Assembly: GCF_021390395.1 (NCBI RefSeq)
Contig: NZ_JAJUWT010000015.1
Coordinates: 62,001-126,000, forward strand
Origin: Saccharothrix sp. S26
Lineage (GTDB): Bacteria; Actinomycetota; Actinomycetes; Mycobacteriales; Pseudonocardiaceae
Direction: 5' to 3'
DNA length: 64,000 bases
How positions within the stretch are numbered: the first letter of the stretch is position 1; every line of letters begins with the position of its first letter. Made by a program: the position numbers and the translations under genes. Positions 16,381 to 22,933 of this stretch are shown piece by piece. The notes under the pieces are model-generated. The model did no database searches and had not been told where the DNA came from. It saw only the letters and a list, made by a program, of their open reading frames with translations.

Positions 16381-17436
16381 TCAGGCGGTTCGGGTGACGC
16401 GCACCGGTCGGCCGCGCAGGACCACGGCGATCGGGTGGGCCAGTTGGTCCAGGTCGGACCTCGGGTCCTCGGCGTAGACGACGGCGTCGGCGGGTGCGCC
16501 CGGTTCCAGGCCCGGCAGGCCCAGGTAGGCGCGGGCGTCCCAGGAGGCGGCGGCGAGGGCGTCGTGCGGGCGCAGGCCGGCGTCGGCCAGGGCGCGGACC
16601 TCGTCGATGATCCGGCCGTGCGGCAGCGAGTCCGTGCCCGCCAGCACCCGGACGCCCGCCTCGGCCGCGGCGGCGACCAGGGACGGGTGGGCGTCGGCCC
16701 CGCGCAGGTACCACCGCCTGGCGGGGCTGTCGGGGCGGGCGCTCACCTCCGGGCGCGACCGGCGCATGACCGCCAACGTCGGCGTCAACGCGGTGCCCTG
16801 GGAGGCCATGCGGGTCAGCAGGTCGGGGTCGAGCAGCATCCCGTGCTCCACCGAGTCGACCCCGGCCAGCACCGCCACCTCACCGCCCGCGGCCTGCTGC
16901 GTGTGCACGGCGACCCGACCGCCCACCGCGTGCACGGCCCGCACCACGGCGGTCAGCACGTCCAGCGGCACGGGTTCGCCGTTCGACCGCCAGTCGCCGA
17001 TCACCTTCGCCCACCCGGTGCGCGCCGCCTGCGCCGCGGCGATCGCGGGCAGCTCGGCGTGGTCGGCGCGACGGCCCCAGCCGTCGAAGAACTGGCCGTG
17101 CTGCGCCAGCCACGGCCCGGCGTGCCAGGCCCTCGGCGTGTCCGGGTCGACGCCGAACCACGGCGGCGGCTCACCGGCCAGCCCCGGCGCGCGGATCACC
17201 GCCACCCCGGCGTCCACGTGCTGCCGCAGGTGCTCGCGCAGCATCACGTCGTCGAGCGGGTCGCCCACGGCCTCGGCCCCGGGGTGCGTGTGCGCGTCCA
17301 CCAACCCCGGCAGCAGCCACCCCTCGGCGACCAGCTCCGCGTTCGGCACGGGGTCGGTGGTCCAGCGGTCGCCGTCGGCGTAGAGGTCGACGTGCTCGCC
17401 GTGCGGCAGGGCCCGCCCCCGGATCCGGATCACCAC
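16381..17436 (-). CDS. Amidohydrolase family protein (imidazolonepropionase-like)
   Basis: A 351-aa metal-dependent hydrolase of the amidohydrolase superfamily. It has the small N-terminal composite domain (IRIRGRALPHG), the metal-binding HTH of strand 1 in PGLVDAHTHPGAEA (about residue 50), a His-containing strand (GGRVAVHTQQAAGGE, then SVEHGM) and the strand-8 Asp in LAGTDSLPHGRII. The C-terminal segment PGAPADAVVYAEDPRSDL is standard for the superfamily. The substrate is not identifiable; cyclic amides such as prolidase- or imidazolone-type compounds are possible. It faces away from the MerR gene, separated by about 110 bp containing a perfect 14-bp palindrome, so MerR may regulate it. Confidence 0.85.
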   Translation of the reverse strand: MVIRIRGRALPHGEHVDLYADGDRWTTDPVPNAELVAEGWLLPGLVDAHTHPGAEAVGDPLDDVMLREHLRQHVDAGVAVIRAPGLAGEPPPWFGVDPDTPRAWHAGPWLAQHGQFFDGWGRRADHAELPAIAAAQAARTGWAKVIGDWRSNGEPVPLDVLTAVVRAVHAVGGRVAVHTQQAAGGEVAVLAGVDSVEHGMLLDPDLLTRMASQGTALTPTLAVMRRSRPEVSARPDSPARRWYLRGADAHPSLVAAAAEAGVRVLAGTDSLPHGRIIDEVRALADAGLRPHDALAAASWDARAYLGLPGLEPGAPADAVVYAEDPRSDLDQLAHPIAVVLRGRPVRVTRTA

Positions 17437-17506
17437 GAGGCCCAGTGTGCCCGCGCGGAGGCCGTGAAGGGATCGGTTGTGCGAATCGCGGCGCTGCGGT
17501 AGGAGT

Positions 17507-17520
17507 TGACACCGGTGTCA
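17507..17520. promoter_or_regulatory. MerR-type operator palindrome
   Basis: TGACACCGGTGTCA is a perfect 14-bp palindrome, with TTGACA (17506-17511) as a -35 candidate facing the MerR gene 26 bp downstream. Location and form fit autoregulation by MerR-family proteins. Confidence 0.55.
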
Positions 17521-17545
17521 GGTTCGAGTCGCACGGGGGTGGGCC

Positions 17546-17908
17546 ATGCGGATCGGTGAGCTGGCCGAGCGCACGGGCGTGAGCGTGCGCTCGTTGCGGT
17601 ACTACGAGCAGCAGGGGCTGTTGACGTCCGAACGCACCGCCGGCGGCCACCGCGAGTACCCCGAGCGGGCGGTCGACCGGGTCATCCGCATCCAGGAGCT
17701 GTTCGCCGCCGGGTTGAGCAGCAAGAAGATCGCGCTGATGCTGCCCTGCATGAGGGACGCCGACGGCGGGCCGTCCGAGATCGCCACGCCGCGCCTGGTG
17801 GACGACCTGACCGCCGAACGCGCCCGGATCGACCGGTTGATCACCGACCTGGTGCGGTCGCGGGAGGTGCTGGACGAGGTGATCGACGCCGCCTCCGGCC
17901 GGCGCTGA
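17546..17908 (+). CDS. MerR family transcriptional regulator
   Basis: A 120-aa DNA-binding regulator. The winged helix of MerR proteins fills the N-terminus (MRIGELAERTGVSVRSLRYY, then the GHREY wing), followed by a short coiled-coil dimerisation helix (about 75-115). The effector domain is minimal; one cysteine (LPCMRDADGG) is in the loop before the coiled coil, too little to call metal sensing. A perfect palindrome 26 bp upstream is its likely operator. It is divergent from the amidohydrolase and convergent (15 bp) with the MFS gene. The inducer is unknown. Confidence 0.92.
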   Translation: MRIGELAERTGVSVRSLRYYEQQGLLTSERTAGGHREYPERAVDRVIRIQELFAAGLSSKKIALMLPCMRDADGGPSEIATPRLVDDLTAERARIDRLITDLVRSREVLDEVIDAASGRR

Positions 17909-17923
17909 CACCCGCGCCCACCA

Positions 17924-19138
17924 CTACGCCGCCGCCATCGCCCGCTCGATCTTCCGCTCGGTCGCGACGGTCAGGCCGGCCAGCGCCACGACCGACACCG
18001 CGGTCATGATCACGAAGACCGCGCGCGGGCCGAACGCGTGCGCCAGCGCGCCCCCGATCGCCGCGCCCAGCGGCATGGTGCCCCAGGCCACCAGGCGGTA
18101 GGCGCTGTTGACCCGGCCGAGCAGCCGGTCCGGCGTGACGTGCTGCCGCAACGACACCGCGACCACGTTGAGCACCGCGATCCCGCCGCCCGCGACCGCG
18201 AACGCCGCCGTGATGACGCAGGGGTCGCTGGTCGCCGCAGGCGCGGCCACCATCAGCGTCCCGGCGACGAACCCGAGCGCGAGCGAACGGCCGCGGCCCA
18301 GCCGGGCGACCACGCGTTCGGCGGCCGGCGAGCCGACCAGGCTGCCGACGGCCGGCGCGGTGAGCAGCAGGCCGAACACCTGCCCGGTCAGGCCCATCGC
18401 CGACCCCGGGCCCACGGCGTAGAGCACGAGCACCGCGCCGGACGCGGTGTTGGCCACGTTGAACAGCCCCACCACAACCGCGAGGCCGCGCAGCAGCCGG
18501 TGGCGCAGCAGGAAGCGCAGACCTTCGGCGATGTCCGCGCGCAGCGTCGTCCGGTGCTCGCGGTGGGCCTTGAACGTGCCGCGGACCGTCCACAGGGCGA
18601 CCAGGGCGACCAGCCAGAGGGCGGCGGGCGCGGTGAACGCGGCCACCGCGCCGGCGGCGACCAGGAGACCGCCCACCGGTGGGCCGACGAACTCGTGCGC
18701 GGTGAGCTCGGCCGCGAACAGGCGGGAGTTGGCGCGCGGCAGCCGGTCGCGGTCGACCAGCCGGGGCAGCAGGGACTGGGCCGAGGTGTCGTAGAGCGTC
18801 TCGGCGATGCCGGCGGCGAAGGCCACGGCGTACAAGAGCCAGATGGTCGCCCACCCCGCCGCCACGGCCACCGCCAACGCGGCCAGGAGGGCGGCTCGGG
18901 TGGCGTTGGCCCACAGCATGGTGCGGCGGCGGTCGAGGCGGTCGGTCAACGCGCCCGCCGGCAGCGCGAAGACCAGCCACGGCAGGGTGAGGGCGAACAC
19001 CAGGCCCGCCACCAGGGTCGGTTCCCGGGTGGTCTGGATGGCGACCAGCGGCAACGCGACCTTGAACGTGCCGTCGGCCAGGTTCGACAGGCCGGAGGAC
19101 ACCCACAGCCGCCGGAAGCCCGATCCCAGGAGAGCCAT
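17924..19138 (-). CDS. MFS transporter (drug/efflux type)
   Basis: A 404-aa major facilitator with about twelve membrane segments, resembling the enterobactin/multidrug efflux group (TMs start FRRLWVSSGLSNLADGTFKV; loop 2-3 DRLDRRRTMLWAN). The typical first domain motif G-x-L-x-D-R-x-x-R-R is seen as GALTDRLDRRR. The substrate is unknown. ATG 19138 is used; ATG 19156 (MEKTPP) is an alternative six codons upstream. It is divergent from the ArsR-type regulator at 19194 with about 55 bp between, the standard layout of a regulator with its efflux pump. Confidence 0.9.
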   Translation of the reverse strand: MALLGSGFRRLWVSSGLSNLADGTFKVALPLVAIQTTREPTLVAGLVFALTLPWLVFALPAGALTDRLDRRRTMLWANATRAALLAALAVAVAAGWATIWLLYAVAFAAGIAETLYDTSAQSLLPRLVDRDRLPRANSRLFAAELTAHEFVGPPVGGLLVAAGAVAAFTAPAALWLVALVALWTVRGTFKAHREHRTTLRADIAEGLRFLLRHRLLRGLAVVVGLFNVANTASGAVLVLYAVGPGSAMGLTGQVFGLLLTAPAVGSLVGSPAAERVVARLGRGRSLALGFVAGTLMVAAPAATSDPCVITAAFAVAGGGIAVLNVVAVSLRQHVTPDRLLGRVNSAYRLVAWGTMPLGAAIGGALAHAFGPRAVFVIMTAVSVVALAGLTVATERKIERAMAAA

Positions 19139-19193
19139 CGGTGGAGTTTTCTCCATCGGTGTGGATGCCCACCGGTCGGCTAGGTTGGGCGCC

Positions 19194-19772
19194 ATGGCTG
19201 AGCGGCGACGGCGTGCGGCGACGGTGGAGGAGACGAAAGCGCTGGCCCACCCGTTGCGCCTGCGGATCCTGCGGCTGTGCGCGCAGCGGGAGTTGACCAA
19301 CAAGCAGTTGGCGCAACGGTTGGGCCGCGATCCCGGGACCGTGCTGTACCACGTTCGGCAACTGGCGGCGGCGGGTTTCCTGGAGCCGGGCGAGGTGCGC
19401 ACCGGCGTCAGCGGGGCGTTGAAAAAGCCCTACCGGTCGACCGGCGTGTCCTGGTGGCTGGACGGCCCGGTGGTCGACGGCACCGCGACCTCGGCTCCCC
19501 TGGAGGCGTTCCAGGAGGAGCTGTCGGAGGCCGGGCCGGGGTCGGTGCGGACCTACGCGCGGTTCGCGCTGCACCTGTCGCCGGACGACGTGGCGGAGCT
19601 GGACCGCCGCATCAGCGCGGTGCTGGACGAGTACGTCGCCACCGACGACCAGCGCCGCCACCTGCCGCTGCACGGCGGGATGGTCGTCGTGCACCGGTTG
19701 AAGGAGGACGCGGGTTCAGTCGTCGACGCGTCGCCGGTAGAGGGCGGTGGCCAGGACGAACGACGCCAGTAG
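19194..19772 (+). CDS. ArsR-type winged-helix regulator
   Basis: A 192-aa transcriptional regulator. The ArsR/HTH_20-like winged helix is at about residues 14-80 (ALAHPLRLRILRLC, recognition region LGRDPGTVLYHVRQLAAAGF). The C-terminal 100 residues contain a helical sensor part (RTYARFALHLSPDDVAELD) resembling other helix-turn-helix domain proteins that pair with MFS pumps. It begins 55 bp from the divergent MFS gene, its probable target. Its 3' end overlaps the convergent ABC permease gene (stop at 19716) by 57 bp, an unusual arrangement here; the last 20 residues (VVDASPVEGGGQDERRQ) look non-conserved. Confidence 0.85.
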   Translation: MAERRRRAATVEETKALAHPLRLRILRLCAQRELTNKQLAQRLGRDPGTVLYHVRQLAAAGFLEPGEVRTGVSGALKKPYRSTGVSWWLDGPVVDGTATSAPLEAFQEELSEAGPGSVRTYARFALHLSPDDVAELDRRISAVLDEYVATDDQRRHLPLHGGMVVVHRLKEDAGSVVDASPVEGGGQDERRQ

Positions 19773-20474
19773 CAGGCCGACCGACCAGGCGAGCGCGATC
19801 CACCCCCGGTCGCCGATCGGGACGCCGGTGAGCAGGCCGCGCACGGTCTCGATGACCGGCGTGATCGGCTCGTGCTCGCTGATGCCCCGCAGGAACGACG
19901 GCATGGTGTGGGTCGGCACGAACGCGCTGCTCAGGTACGGCAGGAAGAGCATGAAGAAGCTCAACGCGCTCGCCGACTCGACCGACTTCGCCACCGCGCC
20001 CAGCCCGGCCGCCAACCACGACAGCGCCAGCACGTAGAGCAGCAGCAACCCGGCCGCGGCGGCCCACTCCAGCGGTGACGCGGACGGGCGGAAGCCCATC
20101 GCGACCGCCGCACCCACGACGATCGTGGTGGACAGGGCGTTGCGGGCGACGCTGGCCACGACGTGCCCGGTGAGCACGGCGAAGCCGCGGATCGGCATGG
20201 ACCGCAGCCGGTCGATCATGCCGCTGGTCATGTCGTCGGTCACGGACATCGCGGTCGACGCGGCGCCGTAGCCGGTGCACAGCAGGATGATGCCGGGCAC
20301 CACGTAGTTGATGTACTCGGTGCCGGTGTCGATCGCACCGCCGAAGACGTACACGAACAGCGCCATCATCAGCAGCGGCAGGACGATGGACATGATCAGC
20401 GTGTCGACGTTGCGCTTGCCGAGCCGGATGCTGCGGCCGATCATGGTCATCGAGTCGGCGATGGCGTGGCTCAT
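19716..20474 (-). CDS. ABC-2 type (DrrB-like) exporter permease
   Basis: A 252-aa membrane subunit of an ABC exporter. Six membrane segments are visible, with the ABC-2 family signature region (MSVTDDMTSGMIDRLRSMPI) between helices 2 and 3 and a conserved loop PYLSSAFVPTHTMP. It pairs with the ATPase at 20471-21397; the ATG overlaps the ATPase stop (ATGA). DrrAB-type pumps usually export lipophilic drugs or antibiotics; the actual substrate is unknown. The module is regulated by the divergent TetR gene. Confidence 0.92.
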   Translation of the reverse strand: MSHAIADSMTMIGRSIRLGKRNVDTLIMSIVLPLLMMALFVYVFGGAIDTGTEYINYVVPGIILLCTGYGAASTAMSVTDDMTSGMIDRLRSMPIRGFAVLTGHVVASVARNALSTTIVVGAAVAMGFRPSASPLEWAAAAGLLLLYVLALSWLAAGLGAVAKSVESASALSFFMLFLPYLSSAFVPTHTMPSFLRGISEHEPITPVIETVRGLLTGVPIGDRGWIALAWSVGLLLASFVLATALYRRRVDD

Positions 20475-21397
20475 GCCGGCACCCCTTCCCGGGCGGTCAG
20501 GGCGAGGAAGACGTCGTCGAGGGTCGGGCGGTGCGAGGAGACCTGAGCCGGCACGACCGCGGCGGCGCGCAGGTCGTCCAGCACGGTGTGCAGGTGCGCG
20601 GCGCTGCCGTCGGACGCGACGCTGAGCACGAGCCGCTCGTGGTCGGTGAAGCCGCCGAGCAGGTGGGCCGCGACGTCGAGCGCCGCGGCGGAGGTGAAGC
20701 GCAGGTCGAGCCGGTCGCCGCCGACCCTGGCCTTGAGGTCGTCCGCGGTGCCGTGCGCGGCGACCTTCCCGCCGGCCAGCACCATGATCCGGTCGGCGAG
20801 GCGGTCGGCCTCCTCCAGGTACTGGGTGGTGAGGAAGATCGTGGTGCCGGTGCGGACCAGGTCGCGGATGGCATCCCACATGGTCGTGCGGCTGGCCGGG
20901 TCCAGCCCGGTGGTCGGTTCGTCCAGGAAGATCACCTTCGGCGCGGCGACGAGGCTCATGGCGAGGTCCAGCCGCCGCCGCATCCCACCGGAGTAGGTCT
21001 TGACCCGCCGGTCGGCGGCGTCGACCAGGTCGAACCGCTCCAGCAACGCCGCGGCGCGGGCCTTCGCCCCCGGTCGGCCCAGGCGCATGAGCCTGCCGAC
21101 CATGACCAGGTTCTCCCGACCGGTCTGCTCGGCGTCCACGGCCGCGTACTGCCCGGTCAGGCTGATCACGCCGCGCACCGCGGCCGGTTCGCGCACCACG
21201 TCGAACCCGGCCACCCGCAGCCGCCCCGCGTCCGGGCGCGACAGCGTGGACAGGATCCGGATCGTGGTCGTCTTGCCCGCGCCGTTGGGACCGAGCAACG
21301 CGAAGACCGACCCCTCGGCGACCTCCAGGTCTATCCCGTCCAGCACCGCGGTCGAGCCGTACGCCTTGCGCAGGCCGGTGGCCTCGACGATCATCAC
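20471..21397 (-). CDS. ABC exporter ATP-binding protein (DrrA-like)
   Basis: A 308-aa ATPase driving the adjacent permease. Walker [15 protein letters not shown], signature [15 protein letters not shown], Walker [14 protein letters not shown] and the switch His region ([13 protein letters not shown]) are present. The C-terminal 90-residue extension (HRPTLDDVFLALTAREG) is of the DrrA type. The start is either GTG/ATG at 21397 or ATG at 21394 (MMIVEA); the upstream sequence carries two operator-like repeats. A related module sits at 60010-62418. Confidence 0.93.
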   Translation of the reverse strand: MMIVEATGLRKAYGSTAVLDGIDLEVAEGSVFALLGPNGAGKTTTIRILSTLSRPDAGRLRVAGFDVVREPAAVRGVISLTGQYAAVDAEQTGRENLVMVGRLMRLGRPGAKARAAALLERFDLVDAADRRVKTYSGGMRRRLDLAMSLVAAPKVIFLDEPTTGLDPASRTTMWDAIRDLVRTGTTIFLTTQYLEEADRLADRIMVLAGGKVAAHGTADDLKARVGGDRLDLRFTSAAALDVAAHLLGGFTDHERLVLSVASDGSAAHLHTVLDDLRAAAVVPAQVSSHRPTLDDVFLALTAREGVPA

Positions 21398-21407
21398 TGC
21401 CCCCTAT

Positions 21408-21443
21408 GTGTATCAGGTACGCCAAAGAGCGTATCTCATACGC
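21408..21443. promoter_or_regulatory. Two TetR-type operators in the DrrAB/TetR intergenic region
   Basis: GCGTATCTCATACGC (21429-21443) is a perfect 15-nt inverted repeat; GTGTATCAGGTACGC (21408-21422) is an imperfect copy of it 21 bp away. They lie between the divergent ATPase (start 21397) and TetR (start 21499) genes and can control both. Confidence 0.65.
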
Positions 21444-21498
21444 AGTTAAGCGCGGTAGCCCTAGACTCGACCCGCGGTCGCGAGACGAGAGGGTGGAG

Positions 21499-22248
21499 AT
21501 GACGGACGAGACCGGCCTGCCGGCGGAGATCGCGCTGCTCTGGGGCCTGCGCGAGACACCGCGGCGTGGCCGCAAGCCGTCCCTGACGGTCGACGACATC
21601 ACCCGCGCGGCGATGGAGGTGGCCGACGCCGAAGGGCTCGGGGCCGTGTCGATGGCCCGGGTGGCCAAGCAGCTCGGCAACTCCACGATGGCGCTCTACC
21701 GGTACGTGGACAGCAAAGACTCGCTGCTCAAGCTGATGGCCGACGCCGCGCTGGACGACCCGCCCGAGCTGCCGGCGGACGGCGACTGGCGCACCGGGCT
21801 CACGGTGTGGACGGTCAGCGTGCTCGCGGCGCTGCGCAAGCACCCGTGGTACTCGCGGATCCCGCTGCACGGGCCACCGGCCGGACCGCGCAACCTGGCC
21901 TGGTTCGACCGCGCGCTGAGCGCGCTCGCCGACACCCCGCTGGAGGAGGGCGAGAAGGTCGGCGTGGTGATGGGGCTGATCACCTTCGTGCACGGCCAGC
22001 TGCGCCTGAGCGTGGAGCTGGCCGAGGGGTTCCAGGACAACCCGGAGGCGTTCGGCCGCACGTACTCGCGCGCGTTGCGGCAACTGGTCGACCCGCGCCG
22101 GATGCCCGCGCTGGGTCGCGTGGTGGCGGCGGGCGTGTTCGACGTCGACGAGGAGCTCTACGACCAGAGCGACGTGGACGCCGAGTTCGCCTTCGGCCTG
22201 GAGCTCTACCTCGACGGCGTGGCCGCGCACCTGGCCGGCCGGGGTTGA
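21499..22248 (+). CDS. TetR/AcrR regulator of the DrrAB-like exporter
   Basis: A 249-aa repressor. After a short N-terminus (LLWGLRETPRRGRKPSL) comes the TetR helix-turn-helix (about residues 25-75; VSMARVAKQLGNSTMALYRY) and a ligand-binding all-helical domain of the TetR_C class. ATG 21499 is preceded by GGGTGGAG. The N-terminal block W-G-x-x-x-x-P-x-R-G-x-K is shared with the TetR of the second DrrAB module at 61636, so the two are paralogues. Autoregulation and control of the divergent exporter through the two operators is the likely role. The ligand is unknown. Confidence 0.92.
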   Translation: MTDETGLPAEIALLWGLRETPRRGRKPSLTVDDITRAAMEVADAEGLGAVSMARVAKQLGNSTMALYRYVDSKDSLLKLMADAALDDPPELPADGDWRTGLTVWTVSVLAALRKHPWYSRIPLHGPPAGPRNLAWFDRALSALADTPLEEGEKVGVVMGLITFVHGQLRLSVELAEGFQDNPEAFGRTYSRALRQLVDPRRMPALGRVVAAGVFDVDEELYDQSDVDAEFAFGLELYLDGVAAHLAGRG

Positions 22249-22284
22249 CGGTGCCGCGGGGCCGGTCGGGGCCCCGCGGCACCG
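22249..22284. terminator. Bidirectional terminator between TetR and DoxX
   Basis: A 15-bp perfect stem, CGGTGCCGCGGGGCC (22249-22263) with GGCCCCGCGGCACCG (22270-22284), loop GGTCGG. It starts directly after the TetR stop and ends 6 bp from the DoxX stop. Confidence 0.85.
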
Positions 22285-22289
22285 CGTGA

Positions 22290-22757
22290 TCACCGCCGGG
22301 CGACCTCGGCCCGCGCCGTCCGCTGCCGCACGGGCGCGTCGGCCGACATGACCGCGAGGCCCGCCGTGATCAGGACCAGGTTCTTGACCACGAACTCGCC
22401 GGTCATGGTCAGCAGCAGCGGGTTGCCCGTCTGGAACGCGACGGACGGCTGCACCACGAGCGTCGAGAACGTGCCGGCGAGGTGGAGCACGACCAGCAGC
22501 GCCACCCAGCGCAGGCGGAAGCCCACCACCAGGGCGATGCCCAGCACCACTTCCACCAGGCCGAGCGCGAGCACGAACGCGCCCGGGTCGAGCCACGGAA
22601 CGGTGTGCGCGACCAGGTCGGCCACCGGCGTCGTGCCGGTCACCTTGAGCGCGCCGAACCACACGAAGACCACGCCGAGCGAACCCCGCAGCAGGGGGAT
22701 GCTCAGCGTCCGCAGGAGTTGCGCGGGCGCATCCAGGCGGGACGGGAACTCCGTCAT
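22290..22757 (-). CDS. DoxX family membrane protein
   Basis: A 155-aa inner-membrane protein with four membrane segments (LRGSLGVVFVWFGALKV, FVLALGLVEVVLGIALVVGF, WVALLVVLHLAGTF, and a C-terminal helix). DoxX proteins are linked to redox or quinone-associated membrane functions, but no defined activity can be given here. ATG 22757 is chosen because GGAAG lies 8 nt upstream; ATG 22763 is too close to it. Its promoter carries a perfect CebR/CelR-type operator (22838-22865), so expression is predicted to respond to cellulose-derived sugars, which is unexpected for this family. Confidence 0.88.
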   Translation of the reverse strand: MTEFPSRLDAPAQLLRTLSIPLLRGSLGVVFVWFGALKVTGTTPVADLVAHTVPWLDPGAFVLALGLVEVVLGIALVVGFRLRWVALLVVLHLAGTFSTLVVQPSVAFQTGNPLLLTMTGEFVVKNLVLITAGLAVMSADAPVRQRTARAEVARR

Positions 22758-22837
22758 CCACATCACTTCCTTAGCGAGCGGACCACGCCGACCCGCCCGC
22801 GTGGGGAGAGGCCGTCCCGAGGTCCACACTGACCGGA

Positions 22838-22889
22838 ACAGTTCTGGGAGCGCTCCCAGAACTGTAACGGCAAGGAAACGCGGTGTGAA
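22838..22889 (-). promoter_or_regulatory. DoxX promoter with perfect CebR/CelR box
   Basis: On the minus strand TTCACA (22884-22889), 17 nt, TACAGT (22861-22866), then a 28-bp perfect palindrome (22838-22865) with the core TGGGAGCGCTCCCA at 22845-22858. The core equals the published operator of CebR (Streptomyces) and CelR (Thermobifida). It covers the transcription start region. Confidence 0.75.
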
Positions 22890-22933
22890 GCGTTGATGCC
22901 ACGCCGTCCCGGATGCCGGGCAGCGGAGGTGGT

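Noticed and set aside
19716-21686. A 656-codon frame that could look like a fused ATPase-permease
   Set aside because: Only the last 252 codons are the real permease; upstream it runs out of frame over the ATPase gene.
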